Source of the DNA: Oscillospiraceae bacterium
GTDB lineage: Bacteria; Bacillota; Clostridia; Oscillospirales; CAG-272
Direction of reading: 5' to 3'
Assembly (NCBI GenBank): GCA_015065105.1
Contig: SVQZ01000004.1
Coordinates: 1 to 64,000 of the forward strand
DNA length: 64,000 bases
The translations under genes were made by a program, and so were the position numbers. Of this stretch, positions 49,545 through 58,072 are shown one piece after another. The notes beneath the pieces are model-generated. The model had not been told where the DNA came from. It saw nothing but the letters and a program-made list of their open reading frames with translations, and ran no database searches. The stretch's first letter is position 1, and the number at the start of each line of letters is the position of its first letter.

Positions 49545-52292
49545 ATGAATTTTTGTCCCGAATGCGGTGAAAAGATAAAAGGTGTTCCGAAGTTTTGTAT
49601 GAATTGCGGTTTTGCCCTTATGGCGGATAAAGAACCCCTTTTGAAGCCGAAAGCCGAAAAAGTGCAAAAGCCGAAGGATTTCAGCAAGGTAAAATTCAAG
49701 TGGACCTTCCGCGATTATCAGCAGACGGTGCTGGATAACTCAAAAAAATATTTAAAGGATAAAAAAATACATATCGTTGCGGCTCCGGGGAGCGGTAAGA
49801 CGATTTTAGGACTTGAGCTTGTGCGGCGTTTGGGCAAGCCTGCTCTTATTATGTCTCCCTCCGTCACTATACGTCAGCAGTGGGGCGGGCGTTTCGCAGA
49901 GAGCTTTCTTCCCGAGAGTGAAAGGGTGTCGGAATATGTTTCCTATGATCTGACAAGACCGAAGCTGATAACCTCCATAACCTATCAGACTCTTCATGCT
50001 GCCGTTACGAAAACAAAGCTTAATCCGGATGAGTCAGAGGACAGTCTTGTGAGCGAGGAGGGCTGCGATTTCACTTCCTTTGCGCTTATGGATGAAATAA
50101 AAAAAGCAGGGATAACCACCTTATGTCTTGACGAGGCTCACCATCTTAAAAGCGAATGGCAGAAGGCTCTTGAGAAATTCGTCGAGCTGCTCGGAAACAG
50201 CGTAAACGTCATTTCTCTTACCGCAACCCCTCCCTATGACAGTACTGTTGCCGAATGGAACAGATATGTAAGTGTTTGCGGCGATATAGACGAGGAGATA
50301 TTCGTACCACAGCTTGTATCTCAAAGGACTCTCTGTCCCCATCAGGACTATATTTTTTTCAACTATCCCGAAAAAGAGGAGCTGCTTATTCTTGATGAAT
50401 ACAAAAAGAAGGCATTGCTATGCTCCGATGCAGTTATAAAAAGCGGGCTTTTACATGAAGCGCTTAAGGTCTCGGGAGCTATGAACGATGACGAGCTTCT
50501 TTATGATAATATATCGGATTTTGCCGCTCTTACCCTGACGGCGCAGGAGGGCGGAGCCATTATATCAAAATCCTTCTGCGACAAGGTTTATGAAGGTAAA
50601 AGGACGAAAAAATACAGCTTGAAGGATGCCGAAAGAGCCTTTGATTTTATAATTTCAAAGCCGGAAATCTTCGGTGATATATCTGTAAAGCTAAAGGATA
50701 TTTTATCCGAAAACGGTCTTATAGAAAAGAAAAAGGTCTGTCTTGAATCTACCGATAAGCTTAATAAGCTTCTTATTTCCTCACAAGGCAAGCTTAACAG
50801 TATATGCGAGATAGCAAAGGAGGAGTATAAAAACCTCGGGCAGGGTCTTCGTATGCTCGTGCTTACCGACTATATCAAAAAGGAGCTTATGCCGTCGGTG
50901 GGAACAAAAGATGATATCCACACCATGGGTGCGGTCCCTGTTTTCGAAGCGATACGCAGAAGCTGTCCTGCCGAGGCAAGATCCGCTGTGCTGACGGGTA
51001 CTCTTGTTATCCTTCCCGCATCTGCTCTTGAAGCGGTAAAGAGGGAGGCTGAGGCGCAGAAGGTTGGATGTAAAGCTAAGGCGATACCGAACACCGAGCA
51101 TTATGAGGTGCTTTTTGAGGGCTCAAATAAGAATAAAGTAAGTATTATTACCAAAGTGTTTGGTGACGGATATATCAATATACTTATAGGAACAAAATCA
51201 CTTTTGGGTGAGGGCTGGGATTCTCCCAACATAAATTCGCTTATTCTTGCAAGCTTTGTAGGAAGCTTTATGCTGTCAAACCAGATGCGCGGCAGAGCCA
51301 TCCGTATAGATAAGAAAAATCCGGATAAGATATCAAATATCTGGCATCTTGTTACTCTTGATCCTTCTTATGCTAAAAAGGGTGAGCTTGGCGGTGCGGA
51401 TTACGAAACCCTTAAGCGCAGATTTGACTGCTTTCAGGGTCCCGCATATTTTTCCGATACCATTGAAAGCGGAATAGACCGTCTTGATATAACGATCCCC
51501 TCTTTTGACAGGGAGGGTATAGATGCCGTAAATAAGGGTATGCTTGAAATGGCAGGAGACAGAGCGGCTGTTGCCGCCCGCTGGCAGAACAGTGTCAAGG
51601 GAGGCGGACGTTTCGAGGTGCGGGAGGTTTGTCAGATACCTCCCGAGGTAAGACCCGCAAAGGTGCTTTTCACAAATAAGCTCCATGCTGTGCTTTTGGG
51701 TATAGCTGTTGCTTTGGCGGTGATTCTTGCTGCCGCAGGCGGCTTTTTCGGAAAATTCACAGGCTTTGTACTTGGAATACCCGCAGCCTTTTACTTTATA
51801 AAAAAGCTTTCCTTCATTTTGAAAAATTCCTCGCCCGAAAAGAGTATTTCCTGCCTTACGGGGGCTGTACTTTCGGTACTTAAGGATTTGGGAGAAATAG
51901 AATCAAAGGACGTAAAGCTGTCTGTAAAGAAAAAGGGTGACTGTGTGGAATGCTCTCTTGAGGGAGGAACGCAGAGGGAGAGGTCTGTATTTTCAAAAGC
52001 GGTCTCCGAAATGCTTTCTCCTATAGAGGATCCAAGATATATTCTTGCGGCAAGGGGGACCTTCGGACTCGATCCGTCCCGCAGCTATGCCTGTCCGTCG
52101 GTTATCGGAAACAAAAAGGAAAATGCAAAGCTGCTTGCCGAAAGACTTCGGAGCTCGGGGAAATTCGATATCATTTATACAAGGACCGAAGAAGGAAGAA
52201 AGGAGCTTTTCCGTTGCAGAAAATATTCATATATAAATCTTAATTCAAAGCTTGTTAAAATTAAAAAAGCGGGCGCCGGCCCGCACCGATGA
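49545..52292 (+). CDS. SF2 helicase-like protein with N-terminal zinc ribbon and C-terminal membrane helices
   Basis: 915 residues from the ATG at 49545 (AAAGGAGGTG 7 nt upstream; the open frame extends 65 codons further back through repeats and the promoter, with no ribosome site). Order: zinc ribbon CPECGEK...FCMNCG (4-22); Q-like motif and Walker A APGSGKT (80-86); DEAH box LDEAHHL (about 195-201); SLTATPP (about 224-230); second RecA lobe with LLGEGWDSPNINSLILA (about 553-570) and motif VI QMRGRAIR; two membrane helices around 712-755; a C-terminal domain of about 160 residues. Nearest families are restriction-type and Snf2/RAD3-unrelated DEAH helicases (ResIII). A membrane-anchored helicase with a zinc ribbon is unusual. 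The last codons lie in an R1 repeat. Confidence 0.85.
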   Translation: MNFCPECGEKIKGVPKFCMNCGFALMADKEPLLKPKAEKVQKPKDFSKVKFKWTFRDYQQTVLDNSKKYLKDKKIHIVAAPGSGKTILGLELVRRLGKPALIMSPSVTIRQQWGGRFAESFLPESERVSEYVSYDLTRPKLITSITYQTLHAAVTKTKLNPDESEDSLVSEEGCDFTSFALMDEIKKAGITTLCLDEAHHLKSEWQKALEKFVELLGNSVNVISLTATPPYDSTVAEWNRYVSVCGDIDEEIFVPQLVSQRTLCPHQDYIFFNYPEKEELLILDEYKKKALLCSDAVIKSGLLHEALKVSGAMNDDELLYDNISDFAALTLTAQEGGAIISKSFCDKVYEGKRTKKYSLKDAERAFDFIISKPEIFGDISVKLKDILSENGLIEKKKVCLESTDKLNKLLISSQGKLNSICEIAKEEYKNLGQGLRMLVLTDYIKKELMPSVGTKDDIHTMGAVPVFEAIRRSCPAEARSAVLTGTLVILPASALEAVKREAEAQKVGCKAKAIPNTEHYEVLFEGSNKNKVSIITKVFGDGYINILIGTKSLLGEGWDSPNINSLILASFVGSFMLSNQMRGRAIRIDKKNPDKISNIWHLVTLDPSYAKKGELGGADYETLKRRFDCFQGPAYFSDTIESGIDRLDITIPSFDREGIDAVNKGMLEMAGDRAAVAARWQNSVKGGGRFEVREVCQIPPEVRPAKVLFTNKLHAVLLGIAVALAVILAAAGGFFGKFTGFVLGIPAAFYFIKKLSFILKNSSPEKSISCLTGAVLSVLKDLGEIESKDVKLSVKKKGDCVECSLEGGTQRERSVFSKAVSEMLSPIEDPRYILAARGTFGLDPSRSYACPSVIGNKKENAKLLAERLRSSGKFDIIYTRTEEGRKELFRCRKYSYINLNSKLVKIKKAGAGPHR

Positions 52293-52352
52293 TCGGGCTT
52301 GAACCTTACATAAGCTTGTTTCTTCAGTGCCCGAAGTGGAGCAATTTCCTAT
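52264..52352 (-). repeat. R1 repeat copy overlapping the helicase 3' end
   Basis: On the minus strand TATAGGAAATTGCTCCACTT, CGGGCACTGAAGAAACAAGC, TTCAAGCCCGATCATCGGTG and the hairpin GCGGGCCGGCGCCCGC, then TTTTTT. The helicase frame runs 29 nt into it and stops at its TGA (52290-52292). Confidence 0.85.
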
Positions 52353-52358
52353 ACATAA

Positions 52359-52446
52359 AAAAGTGGCAAGTTGCCGCACCCAATTCCGCCCCGACAATTA
52401 GTGATCAACCGATTCTTTGATCTCACGAGGTGGAGCAATTTCCTAT
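52359..52446 (-). repeat. R1 repeat copy, partner of 41949-42039
   Basis: On the minus strand TATAGGAAATTGCTCCACCT, CGTGAGATCAAAGAATCGGT, GGGGCGGAATTGGGTGCGGC and the hairpin GGCAACTTGCC. Confidence 0.85.
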
Positions 52447-52452
52447 AAATTG

Positions 52453-52544
52453 AAAAAGCTGTGCCGGCCCGCACCGATGATCGGGCTTGAAGCTTCTTGA
52501 AAGCACTTTGCTTCAGTGCCCGAAGCACAGCGGTTTACTGTAAT
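52453..52544 (-). repeat. R1 repeat copy, third of the inverted row
   Basis: On the minus strand TTACAGTAAACCGCTGTGCT, TCGGGCACTGAAGCAAAGTG, TTCAAGCCCGATCATCGGTG and GCGGGCCGGCAC. The TATAGG end has diverged. Confidence 0.7.
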
Positions 52545-52570
52545 TTATAAAAAGTGTTAAATAAACAAGG

Positions 52571-52615
52571 GCTGCCGCAGGTCGGGTATTTTCCGACTTG
52601 CGGCAGCTTGTTCTG
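52571..52615 (+). terminator. Long GC-rich hairpin downstream of the helicase and repeats
   Basis: GCTGCCGCAGGTCGG (52571-52585) pairs with CCGACTTGCGGCAGC (52593-52607), followed by TTGTTCTGTTT. It probably terminates helicase transcripts. Confidence 0.65.
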
Positions 52616-53015
52616 TTTAATTCACGGGCAAGCGAACCGAGCTGTTTCCCGTGCGCCAACGAAAACATAGAGGAACCGAACCTAAAGGGCTCGATTCCCC
52701 TATGTATGTACAAAGACTTCATATTTATTTTCTATAGTATATCACACCTATATTTAAAAGTCAAGGAGATTTCCCATACCTTTCCCCACCCTGTTTTCGA
52801 AAATATATCGCATTTCCCACCCCTTTTTCTTAAAAAGCTTTTCAATGGGTGGGGGCACAATGTTAACAAAGTATTATAATAAGGTTGCGAGAGTGTGAAA
52901 GAGGGTATGATTCTTGCCTTTTCCGAAAGGGGTACCCGCAGGGTCTGTCTGCACGCCAACAAAAGCAGACGCCGCCCTTGTTTTTTAAAACTGCATTTAA
53001 TAAAGACGACAAAAA

Positions 53016-53361
53016 ATGAAAGTTTCAACCGGACTTTTTGCTCTTCTTTTGTGTGCGGTAATGCTCTTCTCATCCTTACGTACCGTTTCGGGTGCTCGGG
53101 ATATGAGATTTACCGGCGTAAAAAAAGAGGTTATTATCACACTGCAGTAAACCGGGCGGTTGAAAAGGTATTACTGCAGGTACATCCGATACCGCCTACA
53201 GCCCCAAAGCAAACGTACCCGTGTCCTGCCTGAACACCTTGACCTACGAATTCAGCGGCTATGACTTTGACGATTACAGAGCTATAGGAGTTTACTGTGA
53301 GCTAACAGATGCAAACGGCAGGAAATCAACGACCGATCAGGCTGAGGTCTTATCAAAATAA
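53016..53361 (+). pseudogene. Remnant of a small secreted-protein gene
   Basis: An ATG at 53016 opens 44 codons with a clear signal peptide (STGLFALLLCAVMLFSS, ending VSGA) and stops at TAA 53148-53150. A second open stretch, 53164-53361, in another frame and without a start codon, reads GITAGTSDTAYSPKANVPVS and then YDFDDYRAIGVYCELTDANG and ends at TAA. The second part resembles the end of an Ig-like surface domain (YCxLTDxxG). I infer a single gene with a frameshift and stop codons. No Shine-Dalgarno is seen. The family is not identified. Confidence 0.45.
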
Positions 53362-53466
53362 GCCCGTTCGTTTCAAAGAGAATTTAAATTCGTATAATGA
53401 TCGGATGCCCTATCGCGGCCGGCGAAAAAACAGCTAATTTCCTTTAACAGATTTCATAATAACCGG

Positions 53467-53493
53467 TCGGGGGCGGCTCTTCGGAGCTGCCCC
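53467..53493 (+). terminator. GC-rich hairpin before the SPFH gene promoter
   Basis: GGGGCGGCTC-TTCG-GAGCTGCCCC around 53469-53492. A T-run comes 14 nt later, so termination is weak or partial. Confidence 0.5.
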
Positions 53494-53569
53494 TGAATCC
53501 TAAGATTTTTTGTTGTGGTCTTAGTGTATTGAAGCAGAGAGCTTTTCGGACGCTTCGGGGGATTCCTTG

Positions 53570-53598
53570 TTGACAAACAAGGGTAAAAATATTACAAT
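53570..53598 (+). promoter_or_regulatory. Promoter of the ydjI-ydjG-ydjH-like operon
   Basis: TTGACA at 53570-53575, 17-bp spacer, TACAAT at 53593-53598. This is sigma-A type; I see no sigma-W (TGAAAC...CGTA) promoter of the kind that drives the Bacillus operon. Confidence 0.72.
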
Positions 53599-53646
53599 AC
53601 TATTTGAAAAGATAAATAAATAATATATAACGAAAGGAGTTTCATT

Positions 53647-55044
53647 ATGGGACTTATTAAAGCAGGCTTAGGCGCCGTAGGCGGCGTATTGGCAGATCAG
53701 TGGAAGGAGTTTTTCTATTGTGACGCAATGGACGTTGACGTTCTTATCCGTAAGGGTCAGAAGAGAACGTCGGGACGTTCCTCCAACACCAAGGGCTCGG
53801 ATAACGTTATTTCCAACGGCTCGGGTATTGCTGTAGCAGACGGTCAGTGTATGATCATCGTTGAGCAGGGTAAGGTGGTTGAATTCTGCGCTGAGCCCGG
53901 CGAATACAAGTTTGACAGCTCCACAGAGCCTTCTCTCTTTACGGGTAAGTTGGGCGATTCGCTGAAGGAGACCTTCAAGACAATAGGTAAGCGTTTTACA
54001 TACGGCGGTGATACAGGCAAGGACCAGAGGGTTTATTATTTCAATCTCCTTGAGATAATGGACAATAAGTTCGGCACCCCCAATCCCTTTATGTTCAAGG
54101 TAGTAAACAAGGATATCGGTATGTCAAGAACGGTACAGATAAGATGTAACGGTGTTTACTCCTACAGAATCACCGACCCTATGCTCCTTTATACAAAGGT
54201 TGCGGGAAATATTACCGACGAATATACAAGAGATAAGCTTGACAGCCAGCTCAAAACAGAGTTTATAGACGCTCTTCAGCCCGCATTTGCAAAGCTCTCC
54301 GCATTAGCACTTCATCCTGCAGAGATACCTGCCCATACCGCAGAGTTAAAGCAGGCGCTTAACGAGGCTCTTAAGCTTGAATGGTCTGACAGACGCGGTA
54401 TCAGTGTAGAAAGCGTAGCTCTCAACCCCATCACCCTCACTCCCGAGGATATGGAAAAGATAAATAAGATGGAGGATGCCGCTACCATGGGTCAGAACCC
54501 CTTCATGATGGCGGGCAGAATGACCGATGCTACCGCAAACGCTATGGAAACTGCGGCAGGCAACGAGGCAGGAGCTATGACCGGCTTTATGGGAATGGGC
54601 ATGGCAGGCAATGCGATGGGCGGCGGATTCAATGCGGCTCAGAGCTTCTTTAATATGGGTCAGCAGCAACAGGCGGCGGCCGCTGTTTCGGCGGATAGCT
54701 GGAAATGTGCCTGCGGCGCTATGGTTACAGGTAAGTTCTGCACCGAATGCGGTGCGGCTAAGCCCGCTCCCGCGGATTCCTGGAAATGCGCCTGCGGTGC
54801 TATGGTTACAGGTAAGTTCTGCACCGAATGCGGTGCGCCTAAGCCTGCACAGGCATCGGGCTGGAGCTGTTCCTGCGGAACGGTAAATCAGGGCAAGTTC
54901 TGTCAGAATTGCGGAGCAAAGAAGCCTGAAGGCGCTCCTCTTTACCGTTGCGATAAGTGCGGCTGGAAGCCCGAAGACCCTCATAATCCCCCTAAATTCT
55001 GTCCCGAATGCGGAGATCTTTTCGACGATAACGATATTCAGTAG
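53647..55044 (+). CDS. SPFH-domain protein with C-terminal zinc ribbons (YdjI-like)
   Basis: 465 residues. N-terminal amphipathic stretch, then the SPFH/virion-core-like domain typical of YdjI (WKEFFYCDAMDVDVLIRKGQ, VVEFCAEPGEYKFDSS, FKVVNKDIGMSRTVQIRCNG), residues about 15-265. A Met/Gly/Ala-rich linker (GFMGMGMAGNAMGGGF) leads to four zinc-ribbon modules: two near-identical WKCACGAMVTGKFCTECG units, CSCGTVNQGKFCQNCG, and CDKCG...FCPECGD. SPFH proteins form membrane-associated oligomers. GAAAGGAG lies 9 nt before the ATG. The order SPFH, zinc ribbon, TPM protein is a rearranged version of Bacillus ydjG-ydjH-ydjI. Confidence 0.9.
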   Translation: MGLIKAGLGAVGGVLADQWKEFFYCDAMDVDVLIRKGQKRTSGRSSNTKGSDNVISNGSGIAVADGQCMIIVEQGKVVEFCAEPGEYKFDSSTEPSLFTGKLGDSLKETFKTIGKRFTYGGDTGKDQRVYYFNLLEIMDNKFGTPNPFMFKVVNKDIGMSRTVQIRCNGVYSYRITDPMLLYTKVAGNITDEYTRDKLDSQLKTEFIDALQPAFAKLSALALHPAEIPAHTAELKQALNEALKLEWSDRRGISVESVALNPITLTPEDMEKINKMEDAATMGQNPFMMAGRMTDATANAMETAAGNEAGAMTGFMGMGMAGNAMGGGFNAAQSFFNMGQQQQAAAAVSADSWKCACGAMVTGKFCTECGAAKPAPADSWKCACGAMVTGKFCTECGAPKPAQASGWSCSCGTVNQGKFCQNCGAKKPEGAPLYRCDKCGWKPEDPHNPPKFCPECGDLFDDNDIQ

Positions 55045-55067
55045 TATAATACGGAAGGAGGATTCTT

Positions 55068-56153
55068 TTGGATACTTTACAGGAATATAAATGTCCCTGC
55101 TGCGGCGGAGCCATAGAATTTAATTCGAAAATACAGAAAATGAAATGTCCCTACTGCGACTGCGAGTTCGAGATGGAGGCGCTTGCCTCATATGATAACG
55201 ACCTTCGAACTCAGCAGGAGGACAGCATGAGCTGGGATACCAACGCAGGAGAAGGCTGGCAGCCCGGTGAAGAACAGGGACTCAGAGTTTATATTTGCAA
55301 ATCCTGCGGCGGTGAGATTGTAGGTGACGATACCACAGCGGCAACCTCATGTCCCTATTGCGACAATCCCGTTGTATTAAAGGGTCAGTTTGCGGGAGCC
55401 CTCAGGCCCGACCTTGTTATTCCCTTCAAGTTAGACAAGAAGGCGGCAAAGGAAGCTCTCAAAAAGCATTATAACGGTAAAAGACTGCTTCCTAAGGTAT
55501 TTACGAACGAAAACCATATAGATGAGATCAAGGGTATCTACGTACCCTTCTGGCTCTTTGACACCGATGCCGAGGCAAACGTCCGTTATAAGGCTACCCG
55601 TACCCGTGCCTGGAGCGACAGCAATTATAATTATACCGAGACCTCCTATTTTGCGGTTAACCGCGGCGGCTCGGTAGGCTTTGAAAATGTTCCCGTTGAC
55701 GGTTCTGTCAAGATGGCGGACGATCTTATGGAATCTATCGAGCCCTTCAACATAAAGGATGCCGTGGATTTCAGGACCGCTTATCTTGCAGGCTATCTTG
55801 CAGATAAGTATGACGTTGATGCAGAGGAGAGTATTTTACGCGCAAACGAAAGAATAAAGAAGAGCACCGAGGAGGCGTTCGCTTCTACAGTACAGGGCTA
55901 TACCACGGTTATTCCCGAATATTCCTCGGTACGCTTCAATAACGGCAGAGCGAGATACGCCCTTTATCCTGTATGGATACTCAACACCTCATGGAACGGT
56001 AAGAAATACACCTTTGCCATGAACGGCCAGACAGGTAAGCTGGTAGGCGATCTTCCTCTTGATAAAGCCGCTTATAAGAAATGGCTTTTCGGCTTGACCG
56101 GTATCATATCCGCAGCTTGCTTCGGTATATCATACCTGTTATGGCTTATTTAA
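55068..56153 (+). CDS. TFIIB-type zinc-ribbon membrane protein (YdjG-like)
   Basis: 361 residues with a TTG start at 55068 (GGAGG 7 nt upstream). Two zinc ribbons, CPCCGGAIEF...CPYCDCEFE (about 10-37) and CKSCGGEIVGDDTTAATSCPYCDN (about 75-100); a conserved domain with FKLDKKAAKEALKKHY and GIYVPFWLFDTDAEANVRYK; and a C-terminal membrane helix (about 338-358). It matches the YdjG family, which in Bacillus works with SPFH and TPM partners in membrane stress. Spaced 23 bp after the SPFH gene. Confidence 0.88.
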   Translation: MDTLQEYKCPCCGGAIEFNSKIQKMKCPYCDCEFEMEALASYDNDLRTQQEDSMSWDTNAGEGWQPGEEQGLRVYICKSCGGEIVGDDTTAATSCPYCDNPVVLKGQFAGALRPDLVIPFKLDKKAAKEALKKHYNGKRLLPKVFTNENHIDEIKGIYVPFWLFDTDAEANVRYKATRTRAWSDSNYNYTETSYFAVNRGGSVGFENVPVDGSVKMADDLMESIEPFNIKDAVDFRTAYLAGYLADKYDVDAEESILRANERIKKSTEEAFASTVQGYTTVIPEYSSVRFNNGRARYALYPVWILNTSWNGKKYTFAMNGQTGKLVGDLPLDKAAYKKWLFGLTGIISAACFGISYLLWLI

Positions 56154-56165
56154 GGGGGTGTCGTA

Positions 56166-56921
56166 ATGAAAAAGAGAATCAGTATAATTTTAACCGCCGT
56201 TCTTCTTTTATTGATCGGTATTCTTCCCGTTTATGCCGATGCTCATCCTCCGCGCGTGGTTGACGAATGCGGCATACTCAGCGAAAAGGAGCTTGATGAG
56301 CTTAACGCTTTATACGATAAGATAAGCACCGGACATAATATGGACGTTGCTCTTGTCATAGTAGATACGGTGGGCAGTGTTTCCCATCAGGCATTTGCCG
56401 ATGACTATTATGATCATAACGGCTACGGCATGGGCAAAAATGACGACGGAATCCTTTTCCTTTATGCAGTAGAGGATGAATATACCCATATTACCACCCA
56501 CGGAAGCGGTATCGACGTGTTTACCGACAGTAATCAGGATTCGATATTCGATAAGGTAAACCCGAAGATCAAGGCAGGAAGCTACGTAGATGCATTTACC
56601 GATTATGCAAATATCTGTGATAAGCTTATCACAAAGGCAAACAGCTTTAATTTCTTCGGCTCTCTTATTATATCTGTGGTAATAGGCTTTGTGGCTGCAC
56701 TGATCGTTACAGGTGTGATGAAGGGTAAGCTTAAGAGTGTAAGGAGTCAGGCGGCAGCTGCAAGCTATATGAAGCAGGGAAGCCTTGCTATTACCGATTC
56801 CCGGGATATGTTTCTGTACCGGCAGGTTACAAGAACCAGGAAGGCTCAGAATAATTCGGGCTCGTCAACTCATAGCTCTTCGTCGGGCAGAACGCACGGC
56901 GGCAGCGGAAGAAGCCTATAG
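56166..56921 (+). CDS. TPM-domain membrane protein (YdjH/YgcG-like)
   Basis: 251 residues. Signal peptide (LLLLIGILPVYADA end), TPM domain (about 28-155) with VVDECGILSEKELDELN and YGMGKNDDGILFLYAVED, one membrane helix (about 163-182, IISVVIGFVAALIVTG) and a cytosolic tail ending in Ser/Gly/His repeats (HSSSSGRTHGGSGRSL). TPM domains bind divalent metal or act in membrane repair complexes. GGGGGTG lies 6 nt before the ATG; 12 bp from the preceding gene. Last gene of the SPFH operon. Confidence 0.88.
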   Translation: MKKRISIILTAVLLLLIGILPVYADAHPPRVVDECGILSEKELDELNALYDKISTGHNMDVALVIVDTVGSVSHQAFADDYYDHNGYGMGKNDDGILFLYAVEDEYTHITTHGSGIDVFTDSNQDSIFDKVNPKIKAGSYVDAFTDYANICDKLITKANSFNFFGSLIISVVIGFVAALIVTGVMKGKLKSVRSQAAAASYMKQGSLAITDSRDMFLYRQVTRTRKAQNNSGSSTHSSSSGRTHGGSGRSL

Positions 56922-56996
56922 CTTTTGATTTAAAACCGTTTCCTTTTTCGGATAAAGGTGATATAATATTAAAGAATAAGGAACGGAGGAAAAATA

Positions 56997-57986
56997 ATGT
57001 CAAGAATTGATGAATGTATTGAGCAATACCGGGATTGGTGTGCGAAATTAGGTATAGTTACCATATCCGATCTTAACCAAATGATAACGCGGGGCGAGGT
57101 AAACCGTCTGATAAATTTAAGTGAGATATGGCAGGAGCAGAAGATATCCGAGATCGCAAAGGATATAAAGGACAATATCGAAAAAAGAAAGATCATTCTG
57201 ATTTCGGGCCCCTCATCTTCGGGCAAAACCTCCTTTGCTAACCGTCTGAGTCTTCATTTGAAGGTGCTCGGCATCGGCTCTCTTGCCCTGTCTCTTGACG
57301 ATTATTATCTTCCCGCGGAGCTTATCCCCTCAAATGAAAAAGGCGAAAAGGATCTTGAGACCATAGAGGCCATCGACTATGCTCATTTCAACAGGGATAT
57401 CGAGAGTCTTATCACGGGCAGGGAGACAGATCTTCCTATCTTCGATTTTATAACAGCCCGTCCCAGTGACAGGGTAAAAAGGGTAAGCCTCTGCGAAAAC
57501 GAGGTGATAATAGTCGAGGGTATTCACGGTCTTAATCCGAAGCTTTTGTCAAATATTTCCGATGAAAATAAGTACAAAATATATTGCTCCGCTCTTACAG
57601 CTTTGAGAAGAGATGATATGACGAAAATTAATTCGAGGACCACTCGTCTTATCCGCCGTATTATAAGAGATCACTTTTTCAGAGGTACCTCTGCAAAAGA
57701 CACGCTTCTGCGTTGGAGATCTGTGGAGGAGGGTGCGGCAAAGCATATATTCCCCTATACCGATAATGCGGATATCATCTTCAATTCCTCGCTTTTGTAT
57801 GAGCACTGTGTTTATAAAATATACTTAAACGAGCTTCTTTTCGGTATGACCGACGGCACAAGCGGTTATGAAACGGTGCAGGAACTTTCCGACCTTATAA
57901 ACCGCTTCAAGCTCATTGACCGCGATATGGTGCCCAGAACCTCGCTGGTACGGGAGTTTGTGGGCGGAAGCACGCTCATAGAATAA
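56997..57986 (+). CDS. Uridine-kinase-like nucleoside kinase
   Basis: 329 residues. P-loop ISGPSSSGKTSFA (about 68-80), the nucleoside-binding stretch SLDDYYLP and the lid region of the phosphoribulokinase/uridine kinase family. In many Clostridia this domain follows threonyl-tRNA-synthetase-like TGS and SAD domains; here those are missing and about 60 unrelated helical residues lie in front of the kinase. It likely phosphorylates uridine or a related compound with ATP or GTP. GGAGG lies 8 nt before the ATG; TATAAT at 56962 is a possible -10 box. Confidence 0.85.
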   Translation: MSRIDECIEQYRDWCAKLGIVTISDLNQMITRGEVNRLINLSEIWQEQKISEIAKDIKDNIEKRKIILISGPSSSGKTSFANRLSLHLKVLGIGSLALSLDDYYLPAELIPSNEKGEKDLETIEAIDYAHFNRDIESLITGRETDLPIFDFITARPSDRVKRVSLCENEVIIVEGIHGLNPKLLSNISDENKYKIYCSALTALRRDDMTKINSRTTRLIRRIIRDHFFRGTSAKDTLLRWRSVEEGAAKHIFPYTDNADIIFNSSLLYEHCVYKIYLNELLFGMTDGTSGYETVQELSDLINRFKLIDRDMVPRTSLVREFVGGSTLIE

Positions 57987-58011
57987 ATATACAACAAAAG
58001 TTAAATAACTA

Positions 58012-58040
58012 TTGACTTTGGAAATCAAATATACTATAAT
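58012..58040 (+). promoter_or_regulatory. Sigma-A promoter of the amino-acid ABC importer
   Basis: TTGACT at 58012-58017, 17-bp spacer, TATAAT at 58035-58040. Confidence 0.82.
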
Positions 58041-58072
58041 AGGAATACAAAAATTATTTCGGAGGAAAAATA

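Noticed and set aside
52895..53233. 112-codon plus-strand frame
   Set aside because: Basic, cysteine-rich product without a ribosome site; another frame in the same stretch encodes a clear signal peptide and fits a broken gene better.
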